Source of the DNA: FEN-1322 sp041663425 | Lineage (GTDB): Bacteria > Omnitrophota > Gorgyraeia > 2-01-FULL-45-10 | Direction of reading: 5' to 3' | NCBI GenBank assembly: GCA_041663425.1 | Contig: JBAYMS010000005.1 | Location: 1 to 64,000 of the forward strand | Length of the DNA: 64,000 nucleotides | Part shown: piece after piece, positions 43,302 to 52,841 of the stretch | Numbering within the stretch: the first letter of the stretch is position 1 | Layout: every line of letters begins with the position of its first letter | The notes under the pieces: generated by a model | What the model saw: the letters and a program-made list of their open reading frames with translations, nothing else | What the model was told of the DNA's origin: nothing | The model's database searches: none | Translations under genes and position numbers: made by a program

Positions 43302-44750
43302 TTATGGCCGCCATCGGAGATTCGGCTCCCTCGCAGCCTTTGTTTCATCAAGGCGTTTGATCGGCATATTAACCGGCGCATTTTTTACAGCGGACGGGTT
43401 TTCTTCCGCAAGACGAGCAATCTCGATCATAACGGCAATAAATTCATCCAGAGTCTCTTTCGATTCCGTTTCTGTCGGCTCGATCATCAGCGCTTCTTTT
43501 ACGATAAGCGGAAAATAGCTCGTGGGAGGATGATATCCTTTGTCGATCAGATATTTTGCTATGTCCAGAGCGTGAACTCCGTTCTTCACCTGGCGCGATG
43601 CGGAAAAGACACATTCGTGCATACATGTCTTATCAAATGCCACGTCATAATACTTTTTAAGTTTCGCAAGGCAATAGTTTGCGTTTAAGACCGCTGCTTC
43701 GGCCGCCTCTACAAGGCCTTCTTTGCCCAGCTTCAGGATATAGGCATACGCCTTAAGAATGACTCCGAAGTTTCCATAGAATGGAGCTATGTATCCTATA
43801 GACTTAGGCCCATGATAATCGAGCGCATAAGTTCCGTCGTGCCTGCGCACAACACGCGAAATAGGTAAAAATTCGATAAGCTTCTCACAGACACCTACCG
43901 GGCCGGCACCTGGCCCGCCTCCTCCATGAGGAGTGGCAAATGTCTTATGCAGATTTATGTGCACAACATCAAAGCCTAGGTCCGCAGGGCGGGCTTTCCC
44001 CAGCAGCGCATTTAAGTTTGCACCGTCGTAATATACCAAAGCGCCTACTTCATGCGCCATATCTGCGATCTTCTTTATGTTTGGATTAAAGATACCGAGA
44101 GTATCAGGACAGGTCAGCATAACCGCGGCTACGTCGTTATTAAGGCGTTTCTTATATTCATCCAGATCCATGTAGCCGTCTTTACCTGTGGGTATAACGA
44201 TAACCTGATATCCGGCAATCGCAGCACTTGCAGGATTCGTTCCGTGAGACGAATCAGGCACAATAACAAATTTACGCTTCGCACCTTTATCTTTATGATA
44301 AGCGGCAATAAGCATTACGCCTGTAAGTTCACCGTGCGCTCCGGCCATAGGCTGCATTGTAAATGCCTTCATGCCCGTTATTTCGCATAAAAGCTTTTCT
44401 GACTCATACAGCACTTCCAAAGACCCCTGCGCAAGCATTCCTCCGCCGGAAAGCTGAGGAAGTAAGGGGTGGACATCTGAAAATCCTTCAAAAGACGCAA
44501 CACGCTCGGTAAATTTCGGATTGTATTTCATAGTACATGAGCCGAGAGGATAAAAATTTGTATCTACAGAATAATTAAGCCTGGAAAGATTTGTATAATG
44601 ACGAACCACATCCAGCTCGCTCAAAGAAGGCAGGTTAGTATCTTTCTTCCGGCAATATTTTGCTGCCAGGCCTTTTGCCTGTGGAATATCGGATTTTATA
44701 GAGTAAGATCCGCGTCTGGATTCTTTATGTTTTTCAAATATCAGTTTCAT
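43302..44750 (-). CDS. gcvPB: Glycine dehydrogenase (decarboxylating) subunit 2
   Basis: 482 aa from the ATG at 44750, which overlaps the gcvPA stop as ATGA; a longer frame to 44783 is not needed. It carries the PLP site: HINLHKTFATPHGGGGPG, with the Schiff-base Lys, and DSSHGTNPASA. With subunit 1 it decarboxylates glycine and hands aminomethyl to GcvH. Confidence 0.97.
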   Translation of the reverse strand: MKLIFEKHKESRRGSYSIKSDIPQAKGLAAKYCRKKDTNLPSLSELDVVRHYTNLSRLNYSVDTNFYPLGSCTMKYNPKFTERVASFEGFSDVHPLLPQLSGGGMLAQGSLEVLYESEKLLCEITGMKAFTMQPMAGAHGELTGVMLIAAYHKDKGAKRKFVIVPDSSHGTNPASAAIAGYQVIVIPTGKDGYMDLDEYKKRLNNDVAAVMLTCPDTLGIFNPNIKKIADMAHEVGALVYYDGANLNALLGKARPADLGFDVVHINLHKTFATPHGGGGPGAGPVGVCEKLIEFLPISRVVRRHDGTYALDYHGPKSIGYIAPFYGNFGVILKAYAYILKLGKEGLVEAAEAAVLNANYCLAKLKKYYDVAFDKTCMHECVFSASRQVKNGVHALDIAKYLIDKGYHPPTSYFPLIVKEALMIEPTETESKETLDEFIAVMIEIARLAEENPSAVKNAPVNMPIKRLDETKAAREPNLRWRP

Positions 44751-46078
44751 AGCACCGCCTCCAGACTGTCGGCCAATTTGCATATATCTTCTTTAGTCCT
44801 TTTCTCGGTTACCGCAATCAAAAGATAATTATCCATACCTTTATAGAATCTCCCGAGCGGAAAGCCTGAGGCAAACCCTTTCTCGACCATCCTATAGACC
44901 ACTTCATCTGCAGCTCGCGGTAAAAGAACTGTAAATTCATTAAATGTAGGAGAGCTGCGTTTAACTTCTACACCCTTTACACGCGACAAAGTCTCTTTTG
45001 CAAATTCAGCATTACGGTAATTATGCTCGGCAAGCGCTTTTATGCCGTCTTTTCCCAAAAGTGCGACAAAAACTGCCGCACGAAGAGCGCATAAGGCTTC
45101 GTTTGAACAAATATTAGAAGTAGCCTTCTCGCGCCTTATATGCTGTTCACGAGTCTGGAGCGTTAAGACAAACCCTCTCTTGCCATCACTATCAACTGTA
45201 GCGCCCACTATCCTGCCGGGCATCTGTCTAACCAGCCCTTGTTTAGCTGCCATAAATCCCAGGTACGGGCCGCCGAAAGAAAGCGGAATGCCCAGGCTCT
45301 GCCCTTCACCTGTAGCGATATCAAATCCCATCTCACCGGGAGATTTCAGCATACCAAGCGAAACCGGATATGTAGAAGCAATGGCAAGCGCACCGACTTT
45401 ATGCACACGCTCAACCAGATCGCTGTGATCATCTACAGCCCCGAAGAAATTAGGATTCTGCAGTATTACGGCTGCGGTTTTGTCATCGAGATGTTTTATG
45501 AGCTCATCGCGTGAACTCTGGCCATGGACCACCGGTATCTCTACGAATTCTACTGAAAGATTAGAAGTGTAAGTATAAAGCATTGTGCGGTAGATCAAGT
45601 TTACACCGCTATCCATTATTATCTTATTACGCCCTGTAAGCCTTACCGCCATCATGGCGGCCTCATAAAGCGCTGTTCCGCCGTCATACAAAGAAGCATT
45701 TGCCACATCAAGGCCTGTCAGCTCACAAATTATCGTCTGGTATTCATATATTGACTGGAGCCAACCCTGAGAACACTCCGGCTGATATGGTGTATATGCA
45801 GTGTAAAATTCTGAACGGCTGACGATAGCGTCTACTGCCGCAGGAATGAAATGATCGTAAAATCCTGCGCCGACGAAATTTATCAGATTGGTGGCATTCT
45901 TCGAGGACAACTTTTTTAAATGCTCAGTTACTTCAAATTCCGACTTGCCCTGCGGTATATTAAAAGATTTTGCTCTTAAATTATTCGGTATGCCTTTGAA
46001 TAGCTCTTCAGTAGTTGATGCACCTATTGCTTTGAGCATTTCCTTAATATCATTTTCAGTATGCGGAACATAGCTCAT
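44747..46078 (-). CDS. gcvPA: Glycine dehydrogenase (decarboxylating) subunit 1
   Basis: 443 aa, the N-terminal half of P-protein in split systems. Typical blocks: MSYVPHTENDIKEML, YTPYQPECSQGWLQSIYEYQ, ANASLYDGGTA and GEGQSLGIPLSFGGPYLG. It lacks the PLP Lys, as expected for the alpha-type half, and completes the active site of subunit 2. It starts 4 nt inside the gcvH end. Confidence 0.97.
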   Translation of the reverse strand: MSYVPHTENDIKEMLKAIGASTTEELFKGIPNNLRAKSFNIPQGKSEFEVTEHLKKLSSKNATNLINFVGAGFYDHFIPAAVDAIVSRSEFYTAYTPYQPECSQGWLQSIYEYQTIICELTGLDVANASLYDGGTALYEAAMMAVRLTGRNKIIMDSGVNLIYRTMLYTYTSNLSVEFVEIPVVHGQSSRDELIKHLDDKTAAVILQNPNFFGAVDDHSDLVERVHKVGALAIASTYPVSLGMLKSPGEMGFDIATGEGQSLGIPLSFGGPYLGFMAAKQGLVRQMPGRIVGATVDSDGKRGFVLTLQTREQHIRREKATSNICSNEALCALRAAVFVALLGKDGIKALAEHNYRNAEFAKETLSRVKGVEVKRSSPTFNEFTVLLPRAADEVVYRMVEKGFASGFPLGRFYKGMDNYLLIAVTEKRTKEDICKLADSLEAVL

Positions 46079-46464
46079 TTTAAAAGCCCTTCTACGTAAC
46101 TCTGATATGCGGCAGCATCCATAAGCTTTGACTTTTCAGCAGGGTCTGAAAGCTCCATCTTAAAAAAATAACCTTTTTCGTAGGGTGTTTTATTAACCAG
46201 TTCAGGATGCGCGGCAATATCCTGATTAATAGATAACACTTTTCCAGAAAGCGGCGCATAAACATCAGAGGCTGCCTTTACTGACTCAACTGTAGCGCAG
46301 ATATCCGACTGCTTCAGGACATCACCTGTTTTAGGCAGCTGGGCAAAAGTAATATCTCCCAGCGAGGACTGGGCATAATCCGTTATCCCCACATAAGCTG
46401 TTTTGCCTTCAATGCGCGCCCATTCATGATCCTTAGTATAAAAGCACTCTTTTGGTATATTCAT
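46075..46464 (-). CDS. gcvH: Glycine cleavage system H protein
   Basis: 129 aa. A lipoyl carrier: the lipoylated Lys63 is in ATVESVKAASDVYAPLSG; the N-terminus YTKDHEWARIEG is the usual H-protein signature. It shuttles aminomethyl groups between GcvP and GcvT. Lipoyl enzymes are encoded in the same operon. Confidence 0.98.
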   Translation of the reverse strand: MNIPKECFYTKDHEWARIEGKTAYVGITDYAQSSLGDITFAQLPKTGDVLKQSDICATVESVKAASDVYAPLSGKVLSINQDIAAHPELVNKTPYEKGYFFKMELSDPAEKSKLMDAAAYQSYVEGLLK

Positions 46465-46489
46465 TAAAGTCTCCTCTTTTTATTTACAC

Positions 46490-47560
46490 TTACGCTTTTT
46501 TATAGAAAGGTTTCGTCGTGATAATTACCGGTATCTCCACAGCCGCATCTTTAATAAGGAGATGGTCACCTATATTATGTTTACCGGAAATATACCCCGC
46601 CCCTATCCCTACCGAAAGGCTGGGCGAAAAAGAACCGCTTGTAACCGTACCCACGCGCTCATTTTGCGCATATATCCCAAACCCGTTACGGGGTGAACGG
46701 CGTGATTCGGCTTTAAAATATACCAAGCTCTCTTTTGAACCTTCTGATTTTTCACGAAGAAGCGCATCCTTACCTATAAAATCTTTTGAAATATCTACAA
46801 ATTTATTAAGCCCTGCAGCAAGCGGCGTATGGTTTAAATCGAGCTCGTGACCATAAAGCGGGTAACCCATTTCCAGCCGGAGCGTATCTCTGCCGCCCAG
46901 ACCCGCAGGTTTGACGATCGGGTTCTCAAGTAAAAGTTTCCATAGCTTCACCACGTTATCATTCGATATATATATTTCATACCCGAGCTCTCCGGTATAG
47001 CCGGTGCAGCTTACTATGCATTTCTCTCCCCATAAAGGAAATTCGCCAAATGTATAGTATTTCAGATCTTCTATACCTTTACCGAAAATTTTTGCAACGA
47101 CTTCCTTTGAACGCGGACCCTGGACATCCAGCTTACCCAACATACTCGAAACATCGTTAAACTGAAAATCCCCTGAAAGATTTTTAAGGAAATGCTCCCT
47201 ATCCCCTGGAATGGTAGCTGCATTAACAACTATCATCCATGAATTTTTCTTTATCCGGTAAACAATAAGGTCATCAATAACTCCGCCGTTATCGTTAAGT
47301 ATGAAACCGTATCGGCAAGAGCCTGTAGGCATGGAAACAATGTTCTGGGTAACTATCCGGTCGAGGCCGCTTGAAATAGGATCTGCTTCAAGCATGAATT
47401 CGCCCATATGACAGATGTCAAATACGGAAACCGCTTGGCGCGTATGCGCATGTTCGGAGAGAATACCATCATACTGGATAGGCATAATCCAACCGCCGAA
47501 TGGAGCCATCTTAGCACCCATGGCCACGTGAGTTTCATACAGCGGTGTTTTCTGCAGCAT
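46490..47560 (-). CDS. gcvT: Glycine cleavage system aminomethyltransferase (T protein)
   Basis: 356 aa. Transfers the methylene group from GcvH to tetrahydrofolate, releasing ammonia. Landmarks: PLYETHVAMGAKMAPFGGW is quoted by its core MAPFGGW, VFDICHMGEF, YTGELGYEIY and the RDTLRLEMGYPLYGHEL block that binds folate. It is the first gene of gcvT-gcvH-gcvPA-gcvPB-lplA-lipA. The 95-nt leader is too short for a tandem glycine riboswitch. Confidence 0.97.
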   Translation of the reverse strand: MLQKTPLYETHVAMGAKMAPFGGWIMPIQYDGILSEHAHTRQAVSVFDICHMGEFMLEADPISSGLDRIVTQNIVSMPTGSCRYGFILNDNGGVIDDLIVYRIKKNSWMIVVNAATIPGDREHFLKNLSGDFQFNDVSSMLGKLDVQGPRSKEVVAKIFGKGIEDLKYYTFGEFPLWGEKCIVSCTGYTGELGYEIYISNDNVVKLWKLLLENPIVKPAGLGGRDTLRLEMGYPLYGHELDLNHTPLAAGLNKFVDISKDFIGKDALLREKSEGSKESLVYFKAESRRSPRNGFGIYAQNERVGTVTSGSFSPSLSVGIGAGYISGKHNIGDHLLIKDAAVEIPVIITTKPFYKKA

Positions 47561-47621
47561 CTTTACTTAAAGCCCATCCCCTCTTTACTACCTGATAAAT
47601 TATTATAATGCCCTTAAAAAT

Positions 47622-47649
47622 ATGTTAGCACTGAAAATATTCTAGTCAA
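47622..47649 (-). promoter_or_regulatory. Sigma-70-like promoter of the gcv-lip operon
   Basis: On the minus strand TTGACT (47649-47644), 16-nt spacer, TAACAT (47627-47622), about 62 nt upstream of the gcvT ATG. Good -35, fair -10. Confidence 0.5.
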
Positions 47650-47655
47650 GTTATT

Positions 47656-48675
47656 TTATTTCGGGTTCTTGTAATAACTAGCCCGGGTATCGTATTCGTC
47701 TTCTATTTCACCTACTATCTCTTCCAAAAGATCCTCAATAGTAACTATGCCGATATAATTACCCTTTTCATCGACTACCGTCCCCAGATGGGTATGCCCC
47801 TTCTGAAACTCCTTGAGCAGCTCCGAGACCTTCTTGTTCTCTGAAAATATAGCAGCCGGATAAATTATATCCTGAAGCAGGACGAGGTTTCTATTTGTAG
47901 ACAGGTTGAGGATATCTTTCATATTAATAACACCGATTATCAAATCAGGGCTATCCTTATAAACTGGGAAACGGGAATACCCTGACTCAAGAACCTTTTC
48001 AATAATATCATCGAGGCTGGAATTTATATCTATAGCTACTACTTCTTTCTTAGGGGTCATTACACTCTTTACCAGCTTATTACTGAAATCAAATACCTTG
48101 GACAACATTTTGTACTTATCTGCATGGAGAACGCCCTCTTCTTCGCCTATCTTAATATAGGCTTTGATTTCGTCTTCGGTAACGAGGGTCTTGGCGTCTT
48201 TCGGCACAGCTCCCACAAAACGGACTGCCGCATCGGCTACTCTAACGAATAATTGTACGATCGGCGCAAAAAACACTATCATATAACTAAGAGGTTTGGC
48301 GACTTTAAAGGCTATCCTTTCGGAATGAGCTGCAGCTACTGTCTTTGCTGCCACTTCGGATATGATAATAATTATAGATGCAACAACCGCCGCTATTATC
48401 ACACCTTTGCCCTCGCCAACCAATGAGACAAGCAAGACCGTAACAATAGAAGCTATGAGGGTAGTTACGACATCGTTTACAACCAGTATTGTGCTAAAGA
48501 ATTTTTCGGGGGCTTCGAGTATCTTCTGAATAATTTTAGCGCGCTTAGAACCCTCTGAGGCAAGCTTACGAAGGCGTAGACGGCTCACGGCTATTATCGC
48601 TATTTCAGATGCAGCGGTAAAAATCGTGAAGAATAAAAGTATTAATATTAAAACAAATTGTATAAATGTAATCAT
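47656..48675 (-). CDS. CNNM/CorC-family (HlyC/CorC) membrane protein with CBS domains
   Basis: 339 aa. N-terminal CNNM domain with four hydrophobic helices (about 1-150), then two CBS domains (about 200-325; VMTPKKEVVAIDINSSLDD, DILNLSTNRN, VDEKGNYIGIVTIEDLLEEIVGEIEDEYD by its core IEDLLEEIVGEIEDE). The C-terminal CorC_HlyC domain is missing or trimmed. The family is linked to magnesium or cobalt efflux. It starts 2 nt after marC, so the two are co-transcribed. Confidence 0.9.
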   Translation of the reverse strand: MITFIQFVLILILLFFTIFTAASEIAIIAVSRLRLRKLASEGSKRAKIIQKILEAPEKFFSTILVVNDVVTTLIASIVTVLLVSLVGEGKGVIIAAVVASIIIIISEVAAKTVAAAHSERIAFKVAKPLSYMIVFFAPIVQLFVRVADAAVRFVGAVPKDAKTLVTEDEIKAYIKIGEEEGVLHADKYKMLSKVFDFSNKLVKSVMTPKKEVVAIDINSSLDDIIEKVLESGYSRFPVYKDSPDLIIGVINMKDILNLSTNRNLVLLQDIIYPAAIFSENKKVSELLKEFQKGHTHLGTVVDEKGNYIGIVTIEDLLEEIVGEIEDEYDTRASYYKNPK

Positions 48676-48677
48676 TT

Positions 48678-49274
48678 TTATATATTTTGGGATACAAAAG
48701 AAGCGATGGTATCCAACACTCCTTTTCGTATCATCATGACCGCTATCGCGGCCAGCAACAAGCTAGCTATTTTAGAAAATGCTTTGGAACCAGCTTTGCC
48801 TAAAAAGTTAGATATAGCAGTTGCGTAATAAAACGTAATCCAGACTATAAGAAGGTTTATTATAAAAGATGTCACAGTAAGAACCACACCGTATGAATCT
48901 AGTAGTATAATTATGGTTGTAAGGACTGCGGGGCCTGTAATAAGCGGCGTTCCTATGGGAACAGCTCCGAGCGTTTCCGACGGCAGCTTATGTCCTTTTT
49001 CATGCTGCAGAAGATCTCGTAATGATATTGCCAGAAGAACAATGCCGCCCGCTATTTTAAAATCGGCGACCATAACACCGAGTATTTTAAATATCCATTT
49101 GCCTAAAAATAAGAATACAACTCCGACGATAAACGCCGTTATTATGGACTGGGTAAGGATCCTGCGTCTTTCGTTCTTTTTAAGATGCTCGGTAAAGCCT
49201 ATGAACATTGGCAGGACACCTATGGCATCCATAGCAACAAATATAGGAATAAAGGATAAAAGGAATTCTTTCAT
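48678..49274 (-). CDS. MarC-family integral membrane protein
   Basis: 198 aa with six hydrophobic helices, the family norm. Typical segments: FVAMDAIGVLPMFI near the start and AVPIGTPLITGPAVLTT in the middle. The function of the family is not established; E. coli MarC does not export antibiotics. It is first in a two-gene unit with the CorC-like protein. Confidence 0.92.
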   Translation of the reverse strand: MKEFLLSFIPIFVAMDAIGVLPMFIGFTEHLKKNERRRILTQSIITAFIVGVVFLFLGKWIFKILGVMVADFKIAGGIVLLAISLRDLLQHEKGHKLPSETLGAVPIGTPLITGPAVLTTIIILLDSYGVVLTVTSFIINLLIVWITFYYATAISNFLGKAGSKAFSKIASLLLAAIAVMMIRKGVLDTIASFVSQNI

Positions 49275-49293
49275 AAGGCCCCCATAGCAATAA

Positions 49294-49333
49294 AGGCAGG
49301 GTTACGGTTATCGTCTAACCCATTACCCTGCCT
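49294..49333 (-). terminator. Hairpin between DUF2934 gene and marC
   Basis: AGGCAGGGT and ACCCTGCCT arms around about 22 nt (inner GGGTTA/TAACCC-like pairs), lying 26 nt after the DUF2934 stop. No strong T-run follows, so terminator is a fair but not certain call. Confidence 0.5.
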
Positions 49334-49359
49334 CTAGCTAAAAATTTTGGCTTCCGATA

Positions 49360-49545
49360 CTACCTGGAAAGCTTACCCTTTACGATTCTCTCAGCTTCTA
49401 GCCAATCATCCATCGAATGTCCGGCTTTGCGGCCTCTTTTCTCATAAAGCTCGTAAGCTTTTTTCTCCACAAGCTTACATACATCCTCTTTTGTCATTGT
49501 TGGGTTCGAGGATTTCCCCAATTTAAATGCTGCAGGTCTTGCCAT
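49360..49545 (-). CDS. Small DUF2934-domain protein
   Basis: 61 aa. Residues 26-57 (AYELYEKRGRKAGHSMDDWLEAE is given by its core RGRKAGHSMDDWLEAE) match DUF2934, a short helical motif common in small proteins of unknown role. Highly charged, no signal peptide. A GGGGG-type purine run lies about 8 nt upstream of the ATG, and it has its own promoter and a terminator, so it is likely an independent small transcript. Confidence 0.85.
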   Translation of the reverse strand: MARPAAFKLGKSSNPTMTKEDVCKLVEKKAYELYEKRGRKAGHSMDDWLEAERIVKGKLSR

Positions 49546-49577
49546 AACGCCACCCCCTTCTTTTAGGCTTATAATTT

Positions 49578-49605
49578 ATTATACTAGCTAGACATTTTTA
49601 TGCAA
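49578..49605 (-). promoter_or_regulatory. Promoter of the DUF2934 gene
   Basis: On the minus strand TTGCAT (49605-49600), 16-nt spacer, TATAAT (49583-49578). The -35 box overlaps the last codons of the GH57 gene, so the small gene is transcribed separately. Confidence 0.6.
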
Positions 49606-51235
49606 TAGAAATCTTCAAAAAATCCGGAATGGGCTTACCCAGTATCTTATACACATTTTGAAGGTGCGTCAGATATAATTTATCAAATGGATTATCGGTC
49701 CCGGCATGCGCTTTTCCCTGATACCACCAATTCCAGTCGCTTCCCTCAGCTATATACAGCTCCCGCCAAGCCTTATCGTTCTTTCCGGATTCTTTAGTAA
49801 ATTTAACAAGGTCCTTCCTGACCCTTGCAAGGTAATCCCACGATACATTGTCCTGTTCCTGGCCTATCCATATCTCAAAATTGTGGTTTATCCATGAGCC
49901 GGGGAATACGTTTGAAAGCGTTTTCCTGGGTGGTTCGAATAAAAGATAATCACTTATAGTGGTAGAGCATATAGCATCCTGTTTATCAAGATTCGCATAT
50001 AATGTTTCGAAGAAATTCCTGCCATTATCCTCGTAATATTCCCAGGCATTCTCTCCATCCATAACTATAGTCAAGAGTCCTTCGTCTGTATCCCGTCGTA
50101 AATTATGCGCGGCAGTCCTGCAATGGCCTATAAGATCCCATGCTGCGTCATGCGGATTCCATGAATTATAACTGAAACTGATCATATCAGACAGATTCTT
50201 GTCCCTAAATATCATAGACAGACTTCCAGAATCCTTCTTTACTTTATACGGACGATATATGATCCTGCGGTCAAAGTATTCAATTCCTTTATATTTCCTG
50301 TCATACAGCGAAAGTGAACGGAATAATATATCTTCGTCGGTAGCGATCCACTTAATACCTTTCGATATGATAGTTTCTATGGCTTTATCGGAAACACTTC
50401 CCTCGGACGGCCACATGCCTGCAGGTGGGGCGCCGAACTGCGCTGTGTGATACTTGACCGCTTCGGCTATCTGCCAGGCAGCATCTTCAGGATGCGAAAA
50501 TTTCTTTGGCAGTTCCATTCCGGGAGATGAAATATTAGCTATAGACGTATCGCATAAAAGCGGAAGTATAGGGTGGTAAAAAGGTGTAGTGGTTATCTCT
50601 ATCCTGCCTTCGTTATTCAGTTTCTTATAGAGAGGTATTATGCAGCCTAGGATCTCTTTCTGTTTTACTACAACATAATTTTTATCTGATTCGGTATAAT
50701 CTTTCTTTTTAGCTACAAGTTTCTGAAGGTTGGGATCGCTGTCGATACTTATAGAATGAAACCATGCCATATTAAAGAGAACCTGCAGATCGAGAAAATC
50801 CTGGTCAGAAAAACTCTGCACTACTTTCTTCAGCGCCGACCCCGATAACGGCCTGACGCCTTTCTTTATAAGAAGTTCGGCATATCTTGGATTGGGCTCG
50901 ATGAAACGCTTAAAATTTACATGGAAAAAATTATTAAGCATAAAAATTTTATCTGCGGAGGAAAGAGAGCTCGCCTTTTTCACGGTCATATCAAGATAGG
51001 TGTCACTTGCGTCGTTATTGACATAGTCATTGATCTGCTCAACCAACGACGGGACGAGATTAAAAGTGGCTCTCATACTGTCAAATTTATCGACGAGAGC
51101 AGCCATCGGGAAATAATCCTTAACGCCTCGCAGACGCACCCATGGCATCATATACTCGTTCGACAGCGGATCTTTATAGAACGGCTGATGCATGTGCCAT
51201 AAAAAGGCAACGCCTAAAGTTTTTTTAGCATCCAT
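49598..51235 (-). CDS. Glycoside hydrolase family 57 protein (alpha-glucan-active)
   Basis: 545 aa. The N-terminal GH57 marker is AFLWHMHQPFYKD; the nucleophile region is GMWPSEGS (Glu278) and the acid/base region VMDGENAWEYY (Asp393). GH57 enzymes hydrolyse or transfer alpha-1,4-glucans. This one most resembles uncharacterised amylase-type members. No signal peptide, so it acts in the cytoplasm on stored glycogen. It lies 11 nt after the branching-enzyme-like GH57 gene and DUF4912, making a glycan-metabolism operon. Confidence 0.9.
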   Translation of the reverse strand: MDAKKTLGVAFLWHMHQPFYKDPLSNEYMMPWVRLRGVKDYFPMAALVDKFDSMRATFNLVPSLVEQINDYVNNDASDTYLDMTVKKASSLSSADKIFMLNNFFHVNFKRFIEPNPRYAELLIKKGVRPLSGSALKKVVQSFSDQDFLDLQVLFNMAWFHSISIDSDPNLQKLVAKKKDYTESDKNYVVVKQKEILGCIIPLYKKLNNEGRIEITTTPFYHPILPLLCDTSIANISSPGMELPKKFSHPEDAAWQIAEAVKYHTAQFGAPPAGMWPSEGSVSDKAIETIISKGIKWIATDEDILFRSLSLYDRKYKGIEYFDRRIIYRPYKVKKDSGSLSMIFRDKNLSDMISFSYNSWNPHDAAWDLIGHCRTAAHNLRRDTDEGLLTIVMDGENAWEYYEDNGRNFFETLYANLDKQDAICSTTISDYLLFEPPRKTLSNVFPGSWINHNFEIWIGQEQDNVSWDYLARVRKDLVKFTKESGKNDKAWRELYIAEGSDWNWWYQGKAHAGTDNPFDKLYLTHLQNVYKILGKPIPDFLKISIA

Positions 51236-51246
51236 ATATTTTTTGG

Positions 51247-52836
51247 TTAGGGGCTGTAAATCGAATAGTCAATGTCGGGGAACAAATTAAATTTATCTTC
51301 GATCTTTTTTATATACTCTTCGTCAAGTGAGTTATTTTTTATATCCTCATAAAGCTCTGTAAAATTTTCAGCATGCTGACGCAGACGCTCAATGGCATAA
51401 GGAACGTGGGATCCGGTCTTCATTATAAAAGCCCAGTCACTCGATTGCGCAAGCAAAAGCTCTCTTGCCATCTGATTTAAAGCCCGTAGCAGCAAGCCTT
51501 TCGCGTTTTTATGCGTCCGTGCCATTTCAACCATGCGCTCAGCCATTTTATGAGTATGCCTATATACCCAGTCATTGGAACCTTCCAGCCATACTTCGCT
51601 GTAACCTTTATAGCCCCAGCTTGATGCCGCCGGAGCAAGAACCTGAAACTTCTTGTACTTTTTGAGATATTCGCCGGGAGTTGTAAGCTCTACCGTCTTC
51701 TGATCATATCTCATCTTTCTTATGAGGAAATCAAGCCATTGCGGACCTTCATACCACCAATGTCCATAAAGCTCGGCATCGTAAGGAGCAACTATAATGG
51801 GCGCCCTTCCGTCCATCTGCCCGGCCAAGTGCTCAATCTGCTTTTCCCTGTTGAACATAAAATTGCCGGCCTGGTCCGCAGCTCTCTGCCGCGCAGCTTC
51901 CGGATTGTAGGGCTCTTTATGGCTCGTAGTTCCCGTTATCTTATAATATTTTATACCGGTATTTATCCTAACGCCATCGGCATTTATGTAAGGTTTTATA
52001 TAATCATAGTCAAGATCAAAACCTATATCCCTATAAAATTCTCTGTAATTATAATCTCCGGGGTAACCTTCTACAGCACTCCATACGGCTTTGGAAGATT
52101 CTGTGTCGCGGCCGTAAGCGGCTACTCCACATTTAGTAAGATATGGATTAAAAACTCCGAATTTTGGTCTGGGATTTCCGAAAAGGATACCGTGCGTATC
52201 GACAAAGAAATACTTGATACCTTCTTTCTTAACCGCCTCTTCATCGCCCGGCTTATATCCGCACTCCGGCAGCCAGATACCTGCGGGTTTTTTACCAAAT
52301 ATTTTTTGATACATATCAGCCGCTACCTTAACTTGCGCACGGACAGAGATTTCTCTCTCTACCTCCATAAGAGGAAGGTATCCGTGAGTAGCGCAGCATG
52401 TAATAACTTCGAGATTTCCGAGGTCCTGAAAGCGTTTAAATGCATTTACTAAGTTTGAATGATATTCGTCTACAAATATTTTCTTTGCGTCGAGGAACAT
52501 TGAATGATACATATGAGCAAGGTTATTAAATTGCCCCTGCCATTTTGTGCGGTCTATCTCTTTTTCGGAAAGTTCTATAAGCTTATCCAGGTGTTTTATG
52601 TATTTCGACTGCAGATGCGGGTCCATCAACATAGACATCAGCGTCGGAGAAAGCGATATCGTAAGCTTATAATCCACTTTATCACGTGCCAGTCCGTCCA
52701 TAACCTTTATTAAAGGTATATATGTTTCGGTAATGGCTTCAAAAAGCCAGTCTTCTTCCAGGAAATCGTCAAATTCGGGATGCCGTATAAACGGCAGATG
52801 CGCGTGAAGGACTATCGCAAGATAACCTTTTGGCAT
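51247..52836 (-). CDS. GH57 1,4-alpha-glucan branching enzyme (with DUF1957)
   Basis: 529 aa, the length of the Thermococcus-type branching enzyme. The start LAIVLHAHLPFIRHPEF is the family hallmark; nucleophile Glu191 in GIWLPECGY; acid Asp353 in APYDAELYGHWWYEGP; a C-terminal DUF1957 helical domain (about 420-520). It creates alpha-1,6 branches in glycogen. It is 5 nt downstream of the DUF4912 gene and 11 nt upstream of a second GH57 gene. Confidence 0.92.
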   Translation of the reverse strand: MPKGYLAIVLHAHLPFIRHPEFDDFLEEDWLFEAITETYIPLIKVMDGLARDKVDYKLTISLSPTLMSMLMDPHLQSKYIKHLDKLIELSEKEIDRTKWQGQFNNLAHMYHSMFLDAKKIFVDEYHSNLVNAFKRFQDLGNLEVITCCATHGYLPLMEVEREISVRAQVKVAADMYQKIFGKKPAGIWLPECGYKPGDEEAVKKEGIKYFFVDTHGILFGNPRPKFGVFNPYLTKCGVAAYGRDTESSKAVWSAVEGYPGDYNYREFYRDIGFDLDYDYIKPYINADGVRINTGIKYYKITGTTSHKEPYNPEAARQRAADQAGNFMFNREKQIEHLAGQMDGRAPIIVAPYDAELYGHWWYEGPQWLDFLIRKMRYDQKTVELTTPGEYLKKYKKFQVLAPAASSWGYKGYSEVWLEGSNDWVYRHTHKMAERMVEMARTHKNAKGLLLRALNQMARELLLAQSSDWAFIMKTGSHVPYAIERLRQHAENFTELYEDIKNNSLDEEYIKKIEDKFNLFPDIDYSIYSP

Positions 52837-52841
52837 AATGA

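Noticed and set aside
47561..47655. Glycine riboswitch before gcvT
   Set aside because: The 95-nt leader has no paired aptamer features and is too short for a tandem aptamer; a plain promoter fits.
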